Positions 29,008-38,054 of a stretch of DNA of 64,000 bases are shown one piece after another. The notes under the pieces are model-generated. The model saw only the letters and a program-made list of their open reading frames with translations, was not told the DNA's origin and did not search any database. Every line of letters begins with the position of its first letter. Position 1 is the stretch's first letter. The DNA lies in the NCBI RefSeq assembly GCF_001553625.1, contig NZ_CP014230.1, positions 2,542,001 through 2,606,000 on the forward strand, read 5' to 3'. The translations under genes and the position numbers were made by a program. The DNA comes from Desulfomicrobium orale DSM 12838. GTDB taxonomy: Bacteria > Desulfobacterota > Desulfovibrionia > Desulfovibrionales > Desulfomicrobiaceae.

Positions 29008-30086
29008 TTATCTTCTTCGCATATTATCAATAGGTCTTTGAATGTATTTATTTATTAGGATTGAAAAGAGGATGGATAATATTATTACTGGGACGCAAAG
29101 TAGCTGTTTTTTATTTAGAATTTCCATATAGGAATTAAAAAAATAATAAAGAATCCATATTATGGATATATGTATAATATATATAGGATAAGAAAGTTCT
29201 CCTATTGCTCTATCTATTTTGCTATTTCTTGATGAATGGAATATGAATGGTATTGATATGGCTGTTATTATATAGTAAATAAATAATTTTTTAACCAATT
29301 CGAGGGGGATGAATTGGAATATTAAAATTGCTATAATTAAAAGTAATGTTATGATTGGAGATATATAATCCATAAATTTTTTTATTCTGATTTTATAATA
29401 TATTCTATATGATATTGCTCCACATAAAAATAGTGATAATTCAAATGGAAAAAATCTGTAATTCCATGGATCTCTGTAGTATCCAATTTTTAAGGCATAT
29501 ATTCTAATTATAATACTTAATATTAATATAATGAAAAGAGTTGCTGTCTTTCTTTTCACAAGAAATGGAGCGAGAATATAGAATGTTAGTTCTACTCCAA
29601 GAGTCCATGCTTGTGGGATAATAAGGAGTTTATATAGAGGGATTGGTTCTTGAGAAAACCTTGTTGTGAAGTATAGAGAACCATTTTGTGGATCGACTGC
29701 TAAAAACATAACGATATCTTGTGTGTATATGCATATATTCGAGAGAGTAATGAATATTTTTGTAAAGATATCTGCAGAATTCCATATGTCTTGAAAATTT
29801 CCGCTTAAATAAATAATAGTGTTGGTATGGCTATAAAAAAATATATAGGGTATATTCTAAGAAACCTAGACTTATAAAATTTTTTTGTAGATATGTATTT
29901 TTCACTTAGTATCATAAACATATAAAACCCAGAAAACATATAAAAACATTGTACAGCAGCTATCCCGTTTATAATATTGTATCCTAAAAAAAGTGATGAA
30001 TGTGCAATGACAACAGAAATAGAAAAAATAGTGCGTATTGTTCCAATTCCATATATATTTCCACATGCTTTAGATAGCAATATCAT
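29008..30086 (-). pseudogene. Acyltransferase family 3 (OafA/YrhL-like) gene, frameshifted
   Basis: Multi-pass membrane acyltransferases of this family acetylate surface polysaccharides. The N-terminal piece (30086 to 29805) shows IRTIFSISVVIAHSS with the family histidine and RFLRIYPIYF with the conserved Arg-Tyr-Pro. Reading stops at TAA after PTLLFI. A one-base shift there restores IIYLSGNFQDIW and joins the second piece (29709 to 29008), which has the AWTLGVELTFY signature and several hydrophobic helices. Together they give about 360 residues, normal for the family. The DNA is strongly AT-rich, unlike its surroundings, which points to transfer. The frameshift could also be a sequencing error in an AT run. 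Confidence 0.85.
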
Positions 30087-30111
30087 GCGATAATCTCTGT
30101 TATGTAATTAG

Positions 30112-30452
30112 GGTATATTTGCAAACTTTATAATCAGGCTTGGTTCGTGTAGTTTTTGGAGATGTGCTATACCGATATTTCCGATGAAACCTGGCAACGG
30201 CTTGAGCCCGTTCTGCCGCTCGAGGGTTCACCCAAAGGCGGCCGTCCGGCCAAAGATAAACGAACATTCATAAATCATAAATGCAATCATCTGGTTGCTG
30301 CGTACTGGGGCTCCCTGGAGGGCCCTGCCAAAAGAGTATGGGTCATGGAATGCCGTGTATTCCCGCTTTCGGCGTTGGCAGATGAAAGGATCTTGGAAAG
30401 CAGTTTTGCTCGCTCTGGCGTCTGACCCCGATCTCGAAGCGGTGATGATTGA
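30112..30452 (+). mobile_element. Truncated type 2-like IS5 element, copy E (341 bp)
   Basis: Left terminal repeat GGTATATTTGCAAACT preceded by TTAG, then transposase frame one (MCYTDISDETWQRLEPVL) nearly identical to copy D. A 7-base duplication (CATAAAT) at about 30271-30285 shifts the frame, and homology stops abruptly after GATGATTGA at 30452. It is non-functional. Confidence 0.88.
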
Positions 30453-30585
30453 ATGATTTTTCCGACTTTGTATCGACTCAACCTGCTGTTTTAAAACATT
30501 TTTCCAGCCTATCAGACGATAGTCTGATGGTCTAGACCCAAGTGAATCCGAAGGGCCGCGGCGATCCGCGGAAAAGACTGAAGGC

Positions 30586-32553
30586 CTAATCCGCCGGATT
30601 CGGCCCGGCGGCGCGGCATTCGGCGTGACCGCAGTTGCGGGCCACGTTCAGATACGTGTATCCGCGCAGCCCGCGCTCGAAAGCGCGCATGATCATGAAC
30701 CTCTCCTGAGGGCTTATTTTGCCCTCGCGCACACCCTGCTCCGCCACCTTACGGAAATTTTCCAGCACCTGCTTGGGCTCGAATTCCACATAGGAAAGCA
30801 CGTCGGACACGCTGTCGCCCTCCAGTTCGCGGATGAGGTCGTAGGTGCCGTCCTCGTTGATGCGCACGCTGACCACGTTGGTATCGCCGAACAGGTTGTG
30901 CAGATCGCCCAGGGTCTCCTGATACGCCCCCACCAGAAAAGCGCCCAGATAGTAGGGCTCGCAGGGCCGCACCTCGTGCAGTTCCAGCACCCGCTTGACC
31001 CCGTGGATGTCGATGAAGGTATCGAGCTTGCCGTCACTGTCGCAGGTGATGTCGGCCAGAATGGCCTGCTCCGTGGGCGCTTCGTCCAGACGGTGCACGG
31101 GCATGACAGGGAAAAGATGCCCGATGGCCCAGGCGTCGGGCAGGGACTGGAACACACTCATGTTGCAGTAGTAAATGCTCGCCAGCGCCAGATCGACATC
31201 CTTCAGGGCCGAAGGCGGATTCTTCAGTTCCGGCGTCTTCTCCGCAATGCTGCGGATCACGGCCCAGAAAATGGTGTCGCTCAGGGCCCGCTGGCGCAGG
31301 GTGCACTGTCCCAGGCGGAAAAGCTGGCGGATCTGGTCCCGGTAATAGATGGCGTCGTTATAGCATTCCTGGAGATTCTTCAGGGACAGGCTGGTGTACA
31401 CCTCCAGCAGATTGTGCACGGCCTCCGGGGCATCATCCTCCAGAGCGTCCGGCACGGGCCGGTTCTCCAGGCGGCTCACATCCATGACGTTGAAAAGCAG
31501 AACGGAATAATAGGCCACGGTGGCCCGGCCCGATTCCGTCAGAATGTGCGGATGGGGCAATTTGTGCTCGTCCACGGTGGCCATGACCGATTCCACGATG
31601 TCCGTGCAGTACTCTTCCAGCGTGTAGTTGCGGCTGCTCGCGTAGTTGGTGTGGGAGCCGTCATAGTCCACGGCCAGCCCCCCGCCCAGGTCCAGAAAGC
31701 CCATGGCGCAGCCTTCCTTGGCCAGCTCGGCGTACATGCGCGCGGCCTCGTGCACGGCGGTACGGATATCGCGGATGTTCGGGATCTGGGAGCCCAGATG
31801 AAAATGCAGAAGCTGCACGCAGTCCAGCATGGAGTGGCCGCGCATGGTGTCGATGACGTCCACCACTTCCGAAGAGGACAGGCCGAAAATGGACAGATCT
31901 CCGGCCGACTCGGCCCAGTGGCCCCCGGCCTGAGTAGAGACCTTGATGCGCACGCCGATGCGCGGCCGGATGTTCAGCACTCTGGAACGCTCCAGAATGA
32001 GCGGCAGTTCGCTTGGCATTTCCAGCACCAGAAAACACAAAAAACCCATCTTGCAGGCGTACAGGGCCAGATCGATGTAATCCTGGTCCTTGTAACCGTT
32101 GCAGATAAGGCACGCCTTGGGATTGTTCAGAAAGGACAGGGCCACGATGAGCTCGGCCTTGCTGCCCACCTCGAAACCGTGATTGAAGGGGCCGCCCACC
32201 TTGGCGATCTCCTCCAGCACCTGCTGCTGCTGATTGACCTTGATGGGGTATACGCCGCGAAATTCCGCCCCGTATCCTAGGTCGTCGATGGCTTTGGCAA
32301 AGGACTCATGAAGAAGGGAAATCTGGGCGTCGAGCAGGTTCTCGATGCGCAGAAGCACCGGCAGACCCAGACCGCGCTCTTCCAGGCCGCTGATGATGGA
32401 CGGAATGGACACGCACACGCTTTTGTCCGCAAAGGGCGTGATGGCCAGTTCGCCGCCGGGCATGGCGCGGAAATAACCACCGCCCCAGTTGTCCACGCCG
32501 TACAGTTCGGCGGAACGGCCCACCGTCCACTTCTCAAGGCTCCGAGCGCGCAT
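30586..32553 (-). CDS. speA: Biosynthetic arginine decarboxylase
   Basis: PLP enzyme converting arginine to agmatine, the first step to putrescine and spermidine. The 655-residue length matches SpeA. Landmarks are YGVDNWGGGYF near residue 18, the PLP lysine in YPIKVNQQQQVLEE near 107, HFHLGSQIPNIRD near 250, LDLGGGLAVDYDGS near 286, and the C-terminal active-site cysteine region ITCDSDGKLDTFID. The frame is open to 32652, but GGGAGG lies 6-7 bases before the ATG at 32553 and homology begins there. It is separated from the carboxynorspermidine genes by the IS/acyltransferase insertion. No agmatinase or agmatine deiminase gene is in the window. Confidence 0.95.
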   Translation of the reverse strand: MRARSLEKWTVGRSAELYGVDNWGGGYFRAMPGGELAITPFADKSVCVSIPSIISGLEERGLGLPVLLRIENLLDAQISLLHESFAKAIDDLGYGAEFRGVYPIKVNQQQQVLEEIAKVGGPFNHGFEVGSKAELIVALSFLNNPKACLICNGYKDQDYIDLALYACKMGFLCFLVLEMPSELPLILERSRVLNIRPRIGVRIKVSTQAGGHWAESAGDLSIFGLSSSEVVDVIDTMRGHSMLDCVQLLHFHLGSQIPNIRDIRTAVHEAARMYAELAKEGCAMGFLDLGGGLAVDYDGSHTNYASSRNYTLEEYCTDIVESVMATVDEHKLPHPHILTESGRATVAYYSVLLFNVMDVSRLENRPVPDALEDDAPEAVHNLLEVYTSLSLKNLQECYNDAIYYRDQIRQLFRLGQCTLRQRALSDTIFWAVIRSIAEKTPELKNPPSALKDVDLALASIYYCNMSVFQSLPDAWAIGHLFPVMPVHRLDEAPTEQAILADITCDSDGKLDTFIDIHGVKRVLELHEVRPCEPYYLGAFLVGAYQETLGDLHNLFGDTNVVSVRINEDGTYDLIRELEGDSVSDVLSYVEFEPKQVLENFRKVAEQGVREGKISPQERFMIMRAFERGLRGYTYLNVARNCGHAECRAAGPNPAD

Positions 32554-33022
32554 CACGATCCTCCCGAGGTCAAGATAGAGCCATTTCCTAAACAGGGCGC
32601 TGTCCAGCGTCAACTTTCCACAAGGACGGGTCGGACTTTGCTGTGTGCCCAAAGCCTCCTGTCCGGGCGCACTTTGGTTTTATTGACCGCGAGCCCTTTT
32701 TGGCATAGCCGACGGGATGCTTTCGGGAGCTCCGCAACATGGCCTGGGCATGGTATATGCGCCACACTTTTTTCACGGCGCGGCCTTCTCTCGCCGCTCC
32801 GGCCGTCCGCACCGCGTCTGCCGTTTTTTCACATCCGCGCGTTCCACGAAGCGATCTCTCCCAAAAAGAAAACAGCCCTTGAGGGCAAAAAGTTTCGATC
32901 CCCGGCCCGGCCGGATGCGTGATGGGGCGTTCCGGAAGCAGGTTCCGGACAGGCTCGGCGCAAGCCGAAGCCGTGTGAAGGGCGCAAGCCGCCCGCTAAC
33001 ATTCATTCTGGAGGAATTTTCG
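32554..33022. other. Divergent intergenic region between speA and livJ
   Basis: 469 bases without a gene I can support. On the minus strand TTGACG at 32613-32608 lies 17 bases from TAGGAA, a weak promoter candidate for speA. Toward livJ there are short hairpins: GCCCTTGAGGGC near 32875 and GGCTCGGCGCAAGCCGAAGCC-like pairing near 32950-32972. CTGGAGGAATTTTCG is the livJ ribosome site. No riboswitch is recognised. Confidence 0.5.
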
Positions 33023-34162
33023 ATGCAACGGCTTGGATTTCTGTGTCTGGTTCTGCTCATGGTCTGCGGCTTCGCCGGTACGTCCCTGGCCGCCGATGAT
33101 ACTGTCCGCATCGGCGTGTTTCTGCCCCTGACCGGCCAGAACGCCTTCGGCGGCCAGCTCGAACTGGAAGGCGTGCAGATGGCCCACAAGGAAAAAGGCG
33201 AAATTCTGGGCAAAAAGGTCGAACTCTTCGTGGTGGACAACAAGTCCGACAAGGTCGAGGCCGCCAACGCGGTCAAACGCCTGATCGAAAAGGAAAAAGT
33301 CCACGCCATCATCGGTTCCTACGGTTCCTCCCTGGCCATGGCCGGCGGTGAAATGGCCGAAAAGGCGGGCATCCCCCAGATGGGCACCAGCTGCACCAAC
33401 CCGCTGGTCACCCAAGGCAAGAAATACGTCTTCCGCGTGTGCTTCATCGACCCGTTTCAGGGCGCCGGCGCGGCCACTTACGCCTTCCGTCATCTGGACA
33501 TGAAAAAGGCGGCCCTGCTCATCGACGTGGCCAGCGACTACTCCGTGGGTCTGGCCAACTTCTTCAAGAAGTCCTTCACCAAGCTGGGCGGCGAAGTCGT
33601 GGCCGTTCTCAACTATCAGTCCGGCGATCAGGACTTCACCGCACAGCTTCAGCAGATCATGAGCAAGCAGCCCGACGTGCTGTTCATTCCTTCCTACTTC
33701 GCCGAGGGGGCCATCATCATGAAGCAGGCCAAGGAACTGGGCGCGACCTTCAAGATCATGGGCGGCGACGCCATGGACAATCCGGAGATCACCGCCATCG
33801 GCGGCAGCGCCGTGGAAGGCTTCATGCACACGACCTTCCCCTACGATCCTTCCATGCCGGAGATGAACCCCGTGGCCAAAGCCTTCACGGAGGAATGGAA
33901 GAAGGCCAATCCCAAGAAGGATCCCAACGTCAACGCCGCCCTGGGCTATGACTCCTACATGATCATCATGGACGCCATCACCCGCGCCGGTTCGGCCGAA
34001 CCCCAGGCCATCACCGACGCCCTGGCCGCCACCAAGGACTTTGTGGGCGCGACCGGCACCACCACCATCAACAAGACCCACGACGCCGAAAAGCCCGTCG
34101 GTCTGGTGGTCATAAAGGACGGCAAAAAGACCTACGTGGACAGCATCACTCCGGAAATCTAA
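33023..34162 (+). CDS. livJ: Branched-chain amino acid ABC transporter substrate-binding protein
   Basis: Periplasmic receptor of the HAAT importer. The 379-residue protein has a signal peptide (hydrophobic residues 5-20, cleavage after SLA near 23), then the type I binding-protein start TVRIGVFLPLTGQNAFGGQ. Further features are IIGSYGSSLAMA near 105, PQMGTSCTNPLV, and GYDSYMIIMDAI near 310. GGAGG is 8 bases before the ATG at 33023; a much longer open frame upstream has no support. The canonical partners livHMGF follow, but only after an AT-rich 1.2-kb insert and a long inverted repeat, so receptor and permease genes may no longer share one uninterrupted transcript. Confidence 0.93.
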   Translation: MQRLGFLCLVLLMVCGFAGTSLAADDTVRIGVFLPLTGQNAFGGQLELEGVQMAHKEKGEILGKKVELFVVDNKSDKVEAANAVKRLIEKEKVHAIIGSYGSSLAMAGGEMAEKAGIPQMGTSCTNPLVTQGKKYVFRVCFIDPFQGAGAATYAFRHLDMKKAALLIDVASDYSVGLANFFKKSFTKLGGEVVAVLNYQSGDQDFTAQLQQIMSKQPDVLFIPSYFAEGAIIMKQAKELGATFKIMGGDAMDNPEITAIGGSAVEGFMHTTFPYDPSMPEMNPVAKAFTEEWKKANPKKDPNVNAALGYDSYMIIMDAITRAGSAEPQAITDALAATKDFVGATGTTTINKTHDAEKPVGLVVIKDGKKTYVDSITPEI

Positions 34163-34166
34163 AAAA

Positions 34167-34211
34167 TATGCGAAGAGGCACCTGTCAAAAAAGTAGGAGC
34201 CTCTTCGCATA
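34167..34211 (+). terminator. Long inverted repeat just after livJ
   Basis: Perfect 13-bp arms TATGCGAAGAGGC/GCCTCTTCGCATA with a 19-base loop, starting 5 bases after the livJ stop. There is no U-tract (CAATAATAT follows). It may terminate, may stabilise livJ mRNA, or may be the end of the inserted AT-rich segment. Confidence 0.55.
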
Positions 34212-34344
34212 CAATAATATGCTAAGGGGAGTAAGACGAGTTATAAATAGGCTGATAACAAAAATTGAATAGATTATTTTGGAAAATATGTCTTGATGTT
34301 GATTAATATTAATGAAAATATCAAAATTTTAGGTAATTTTAGTT

Positions 34345-35247
34345 ATGAATCTATTTAGAATACACATAAGACCACATGGCGGAAATGCTGATATGGGCTT
34401 AACATTTAAATATTGCTTAGAAAAAGGGATACTTGGTATCGGATGGAGAACAGATTCTAATAATTGTACAAAAGATTGGGATGAATATTACCGTGAAGCA
34501 TCAGAAAAATATGGATACGATCCTACAATATGCAAATATATATACGAAAATGTCCGTCGTAAAGATCTTGTATGGACACGTGATCCTTTTGGAGAATACT
34601 ATCTAGCATCTGTGATATCAGGATGGGAATACTGGGTAACAGACGAGTCCAAAGAAAAGGATATTGATATCGCAAATATTTTTCGTTGCAAAATACAGAA
34701 AGTAAACATTGATGCGGTCCCAGGAAAAATAATTGCTTGCTTCAGAGCATCTCGATCAATCTAGAAAATTAATGATACTTCTGCAATAGAATATTCTAAA
34801 TATATTTGGAATACTTTAAGTTGCGAAAATTCATATGAATATGATAAGAATAAATGTTCTGATATATTTATGTTATTAAATGATGAGGAAATAGAAGACC
34901 TAATATTTTTGTATCTACAAAATGAAGGATGGTTTGTAGTTCCACATTCCAGAAAAAAAGATACAATGGCATTTGAGTATTTATGCGTAAATAGAAAAAA
35001 TGAAGTTGCAGCAGTTCAAGTTAAGACTGGATATACAAATATAGAAATAGATGATTATATAAAATATAATCATAAGATATTTTTATTTCAACAAAATAGT
35101 GTTTATTCTGGAATTGGATCTGATAATGTTGAAATAATTCCAAAACAAAAGCTGAAGGATTTCTTACAAAATACAAAATGGCTGCCACAATCGTTCAGAA
35201 ATAAAGTTGATCTCGTAAATAAAATAAATAATCTATCTTCTATATAA
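34345..35247 (+). pseudogene. Amber-interrupted nuclease-like protein (PUA/EVE-like N-terminus + PD-(D/E)XK-like C-terminus)
   Basis: Two frames, 34345-34764 and 34870-35247, are in the same register and are separated only by a TAG at 34762-34764. The codons between them (KINDTSAIEYSKYIWNTL) read as ordinary protein, so the ancestral gene was about 300 residues. The first half has DLVWTRDPFGEYYLASV and a Trp-rich pattern that reminds me of PUA/EVE-type modules. The second half has DTMAFEYLCVNRKN followed by VAAVQVKTG, which fits the core of Mrr-like PD-(D/E)XK nucleases (D-x(n)-QxK). The DNA is AT-rich and foreign to the liv operon it interrupts. The fold calls are inference from motifs. A defence or restriction role is possible; the gene is probably inactive unless the amber is read through. 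Confidence 0.65.
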
Positions 35248-35338
35248 ACAGTACTATACCATACCATAACATGCTTCTAGCTATTTTTATTGAATGCAGA
35301 ATTGTAAAATGTTTGTGTAGAAGATCAAGGAAACCTTA

Positions 35339-36241
35339 ATGTTTGAAATCGAGTCAGCCATCCTTATCCAGCATATTCTGAACAGCCTGACCCTGGGCAG
35401 TCTGTACGCCCTCATCGCCATCGGCTACACCATGGTGTACGGCATCCTGCGGCTCATCAATTTCGCGCACAGCGAAATTTTCATGCTCGGCGCCTACTTC
35501 GTGTTCTGGGGCGTCACCCTCTTCCACCTGCCCTGGCCTCTGGCTCTGGCGGCTTCCATCATCCTCGTGGCCGGCATCGGCATCATGGTGGACCGCGTGG
35601 CATACCGTCCGCTGCGCGACGCGCCCCGCATCTCCGCGCTGATCAGCGCCATCGGCGTATCTTTTTTCCTGCAGAACGTGGCCATCGTCTTTTTCCAGGC
35701 CATCCCCCGCGAGGTGTACCGGCCCGAATGGCTGGCCAATCCCATCCTGGTGAACAACGTGCGCGTGCTGCCCCTGACGCTCATGGTTCCGGCCCTGTCC
35801 CTGCTGCTCATGCTCGGCCTGGTCTATGTCGTATACCACACCAAGGCGGGCCTGGGCATGCGCGCCATCAGCAAGGACATCGAGACCAGCAGCCTCATGG
35901 GCGTGCCCGTGAACAAGGTCATCGCCCTGACCTTCGGCATCGGCTCGGCCCTGGCCGCCGCCAGCGGCATCATGTGGGCCCTCAGGTACCCGCAAATCCA
36001 GCCCGTCATGGGCGCCATCCCCGGATTCAAGGCCTTCATCGCGGCCGTATTCGGCGGCATCGGCTCCATTCAGGGCGCGGTCATCGGCGGCATGCTTCTG
36101 GGTTTCATCGAAATCATGACCGTGGCTTTTTTTCCCGACCTGGCGGGATACCGCGACGCCTTCGCCTTCATCCTGCTCATCGCCATCCTGCTGGTGAAAC
36201 CCACGGGGCTTCTGGGCGTCAAGACGGAGGATAAAGTCTGA
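35339..36241 (+). CDS. livH: Branched-chain amino acid ABC transporter permease LivH
   Basis: Inner-membrane subunit of 300 residues with about eight hydrophobic helices. The N-terminal LNSLTLGSLYALIAIGYTMVYG is the LivH signature; GMRAISKDIETSSLMGVPVNKV near 180 carries the coupling loop, and GAVIGGMLLGFIEI is near 245. AAGGA precedes the ATG at 35339 by 7 bases. Its stop shares a base with the livM start (TGATG). It is the first gene of the intact part of the operon after the AT-rich insert, so it may need a promoter inside that insert or read-through from livJ. Confidence 0.95.
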   Translation: MFEIESAILIQHILNSLTLGSLYALIAIGYTMVYGILRLINFAHSEIFMLGAYFVFWGVTLFHLPWPLALAASIILVAGIGIMVDRVAYRPLRDAPRISALISAIGVSFFLQNVAIVFFQAIPREVYRPEWLANPILVNNVRVLPLTLMVPALSLLLMLGLVYVVYHTKAGLGMRAISKDIETSSLMGVPVNKVIALTFGIGSALAAASGIMWALRYPQIQPVMGAIPGFKAFIAAVFGGIGSIQGAVIGGMLLGFIEIMTVAFFPDLAGYRDAFAFILLIAILLVKPTGLLGVKTEDKV

Positions 36242-37278
36242 TGAACGCGAAAATATCCGCCGTGTTGAATTTCGCCCTGATCGCCTGTCTGGGCATGTTT
36301 CTGTGGTGGGCCGAGGAAGCCTTGGACGGCTACAAGATTCAGATCATGAATCTCATCGCCGTAAACATCATTCTGGCCCTGTCCCTGAACCTTATTTACG
36401 GCTTCACGGGCATGTTCAGCCTGGGGCACGCGGGCTTCATGGCCATCGGCGCATACGCCTGCGCCATCCTGATCATGACCCCGGACCAGAAAGAAATGCT
36501 CTTCATTCTGGAGGAGGCCTACCCCTGGGTGCTGAACTCCCACGCGCCTTTTCTCGTGGCCGTGCTGGCTGGCGGCGCGGCGGCCGGCCTGGCCGGATTC
36601 ATCATCGGCTTTCCGCTTCTGCGGCTGGGCGACGACTACCTGGGCATCGCCACGCTGGGCTTTGCCGAAATCATCCGCGTGGTGGCCAACAACATCCCGC
36701 GCGTGACCAACGGAGCTCTGGGCTTCAAGGGCATCCCGGACCACGCCGACCTGTGGTGGAACTACGGCTGGTGCCTGCTGACCCTCTATTTCGTGATCCG
36801 CATCCTGAACAGCAATACCGGCAACGTGTTCAAGGCCATCCGCGACGACGAGATCGCGGCCAAGGCCATGGGCGTCAACGTTTTCCGCATGAAGCTTCTG
36901 TCCTTCACCATCGGGGCCTTTTTCGCCGGAGTGGGCGGCGGCCTCCTGGCCAGCCTGCTGACGACCATCGATCCGAAGATGTTTCTGTTCACCCTGACCT
37001 TCAACGTGCTCATGATCGTGGTCACGGGCGGGCTGGGTTCCATCACGGGCTCCATCGTGGCCGGAGTGGGCGTCACGGCGCTGCTGGAATGGCTCAGGTT
37101 CGTCGAAAATCCGCTGACCATCGGCAGCTGGACCATGGACGGCATTCCGGGCATGCGCATGGTGGTCTTCTCCCTGGTGCTCATTCTGGTCATTCTGTTC
37201 CGCCGCGAAGGCATCATGGGCATGCGTGAAATCACCTGGACCACGGTGGCCAGATTCATGAAGCGAGGCAAGGCATGA
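36241..37278 (+). CDS. livM: Branched-chain amino acid ABC transporter permease LivM
   Basis: Second membrane subunit, 345 residues. Family segments are LALSLNLIYGFTGMFSLGHAGFMAIGAYA near 45-70, GDDYLGIATLGFAEIIRVVANN near 137, AIRDDEIAAKAMGVNVFRMKLL near 200 (coupling loop), and GGLGSITGSIVAGVGV near 263. The stop overlaps livG (ATGA). The order and overlaps are those of the standard operon. Confidence 0.95.
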   Translation: MNAKISAVLNFALIACLGMFLWWAEEALDGYKIQIMNLIAVNIILALSLNLIYGFTGMFSLGHAGFMAIGAYACAILIMTPDQKEMLFILEEAYPWVLNSHAPFLVAVLAGGAAAGLAGFIIGFPLLRLGDDYLGIATLGFAEIIRVVANNIPRVTNGALGFKGIPDHADLWWNYGWCLLTLYFVIRILNSNTGNVFKAIRDDEIAAKAMGVNVFRMKLLSFTIGAFFAGVGGGLLASLLTTIDPKMFLFTLTFNVLMIVVTGGLGSITGSIVAGVGVTALLEWLRFVENPLTIGSWTMDGIPGMRMVVFSLVLILVILFRREGIMGMREITWTTVARFMKRGKA

Positions 37279-38054
37279 GTACGATTCTGACCGCCACCGG
37301 CCTGACCATGCGCTTCGGCGGCCTGACCGCCGTGACGGAGTTCGACGCGGACATCCCCCAGGGCAGTATTACCGGGCTCATCGGCCCCAACGGTGCGGGC
37401 AAGACCACCTGCTTCAACATGATCACCGGATTCTACCGGCCCACCGCAGGCCGCGTGATCTTTGAAGGCCGCGATCTGACCGGCAGACCGGCCCATGAAG
37501 TCTGCCAGGCCGGCATCGCCCGGACTTTTCAGAACATCCGCCTGTTCACTCACGAAACGGCTCTGGAAAACGTCATGATCGGCGGATTCGTGCGCCAGAA
37601 GACGGGCTGGATCCAGTCCGTGCTCATGACCCCGGCTTCCCTGCGCGAGGAACGGCGGCTGCGCGCTCAGGCTCTGGAACTGCTGGATGTGGTGGGACTT
37701 TCCGATGTCGCCGGGGAAAAGGCGGGCAGTCTGCCCTACGGAGCCCAGAGGCGGCTGGAAATTGCCCGGGCACTGGCCACGAAACCGCATTTTCTGCTTC
37801 TGGATGAACCGGCGGCGGGTATGAATCCCCAGGAATCTCTGGAGCTCATGGATTTCATCCGGACCATCCGCGACCGCTTCGATCTGACCATCCTGCTCAT
37901 CGAACACGATATGAAGGTGGTCATGGGCGTGTGCGAACACCTGTGGGTGCTGGATTACGGCATGACCATCGCCGAGGGCGGGCCGGAATCCATCCAGTCC
38001 AATCCCAAGGTCATTGAAGCCTATCTGGGCGAGGAGTACACGCGGTATGCTTGA
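37275..38054 (+). CDS. livG: Branched-chain amino acid ABC transporter ATP-binding protein LivG
   Basis: ATPase subunit of 259 residues. Walker A is GPNGAGKTTCFNMITGFYRP near residue 37 and the Q-loop region is ARTFQNIRLF near 84. The signature LPYGAQRRLEIARAL near 157 is the LivG form with YGAQ in place of SGGQ. Walker B is LLLDEPAAGMNP, and IEHDMKVVMGVCE carries the switch histidine. It overlaps livM by four bases and livF by eight. Confidence 0.95.
   Translation: MSTILTATGLTMRFGGLTAVTEFDADIPQGSITGLIGPNGAGKTTCFNMITGFYRPTAGRVIFEGRDLTGRPAHEVCQAGIARTFQNIRLFTHETALENVMIGGFVRQKTGWIQSVLMTPASLREERRLRAQALELLDVVGLSDVAGEKAGSLPYGAQRRLEIARALATKPHFLLLDEPAAGMNPQESLELMDFIRTIRDRFDLTILLIEHDMKVVMGVCEHLWVLDYGMTIAEGGPESIQSNPKVIEAYLGEEYTRYA

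Noticed and set aside
30510-30571. Hairpins ATCAGAC/GTCTGAT and CCGCGG/CCGCGG downstream of speA
   Set aside because: They are short palindromes without U-tracts; not strong enough to call as the speA terminator.
34345-35247. Amber codon as a pyrrolysine or programmed read-through site
   Set aside because: No PYLIS-like structure or pyl genes are visible, and the gene is otherwise unlike known recoded families; a nonsense mutation is the simpler view, so it is recorded as a pseudogene with the alternative noted.
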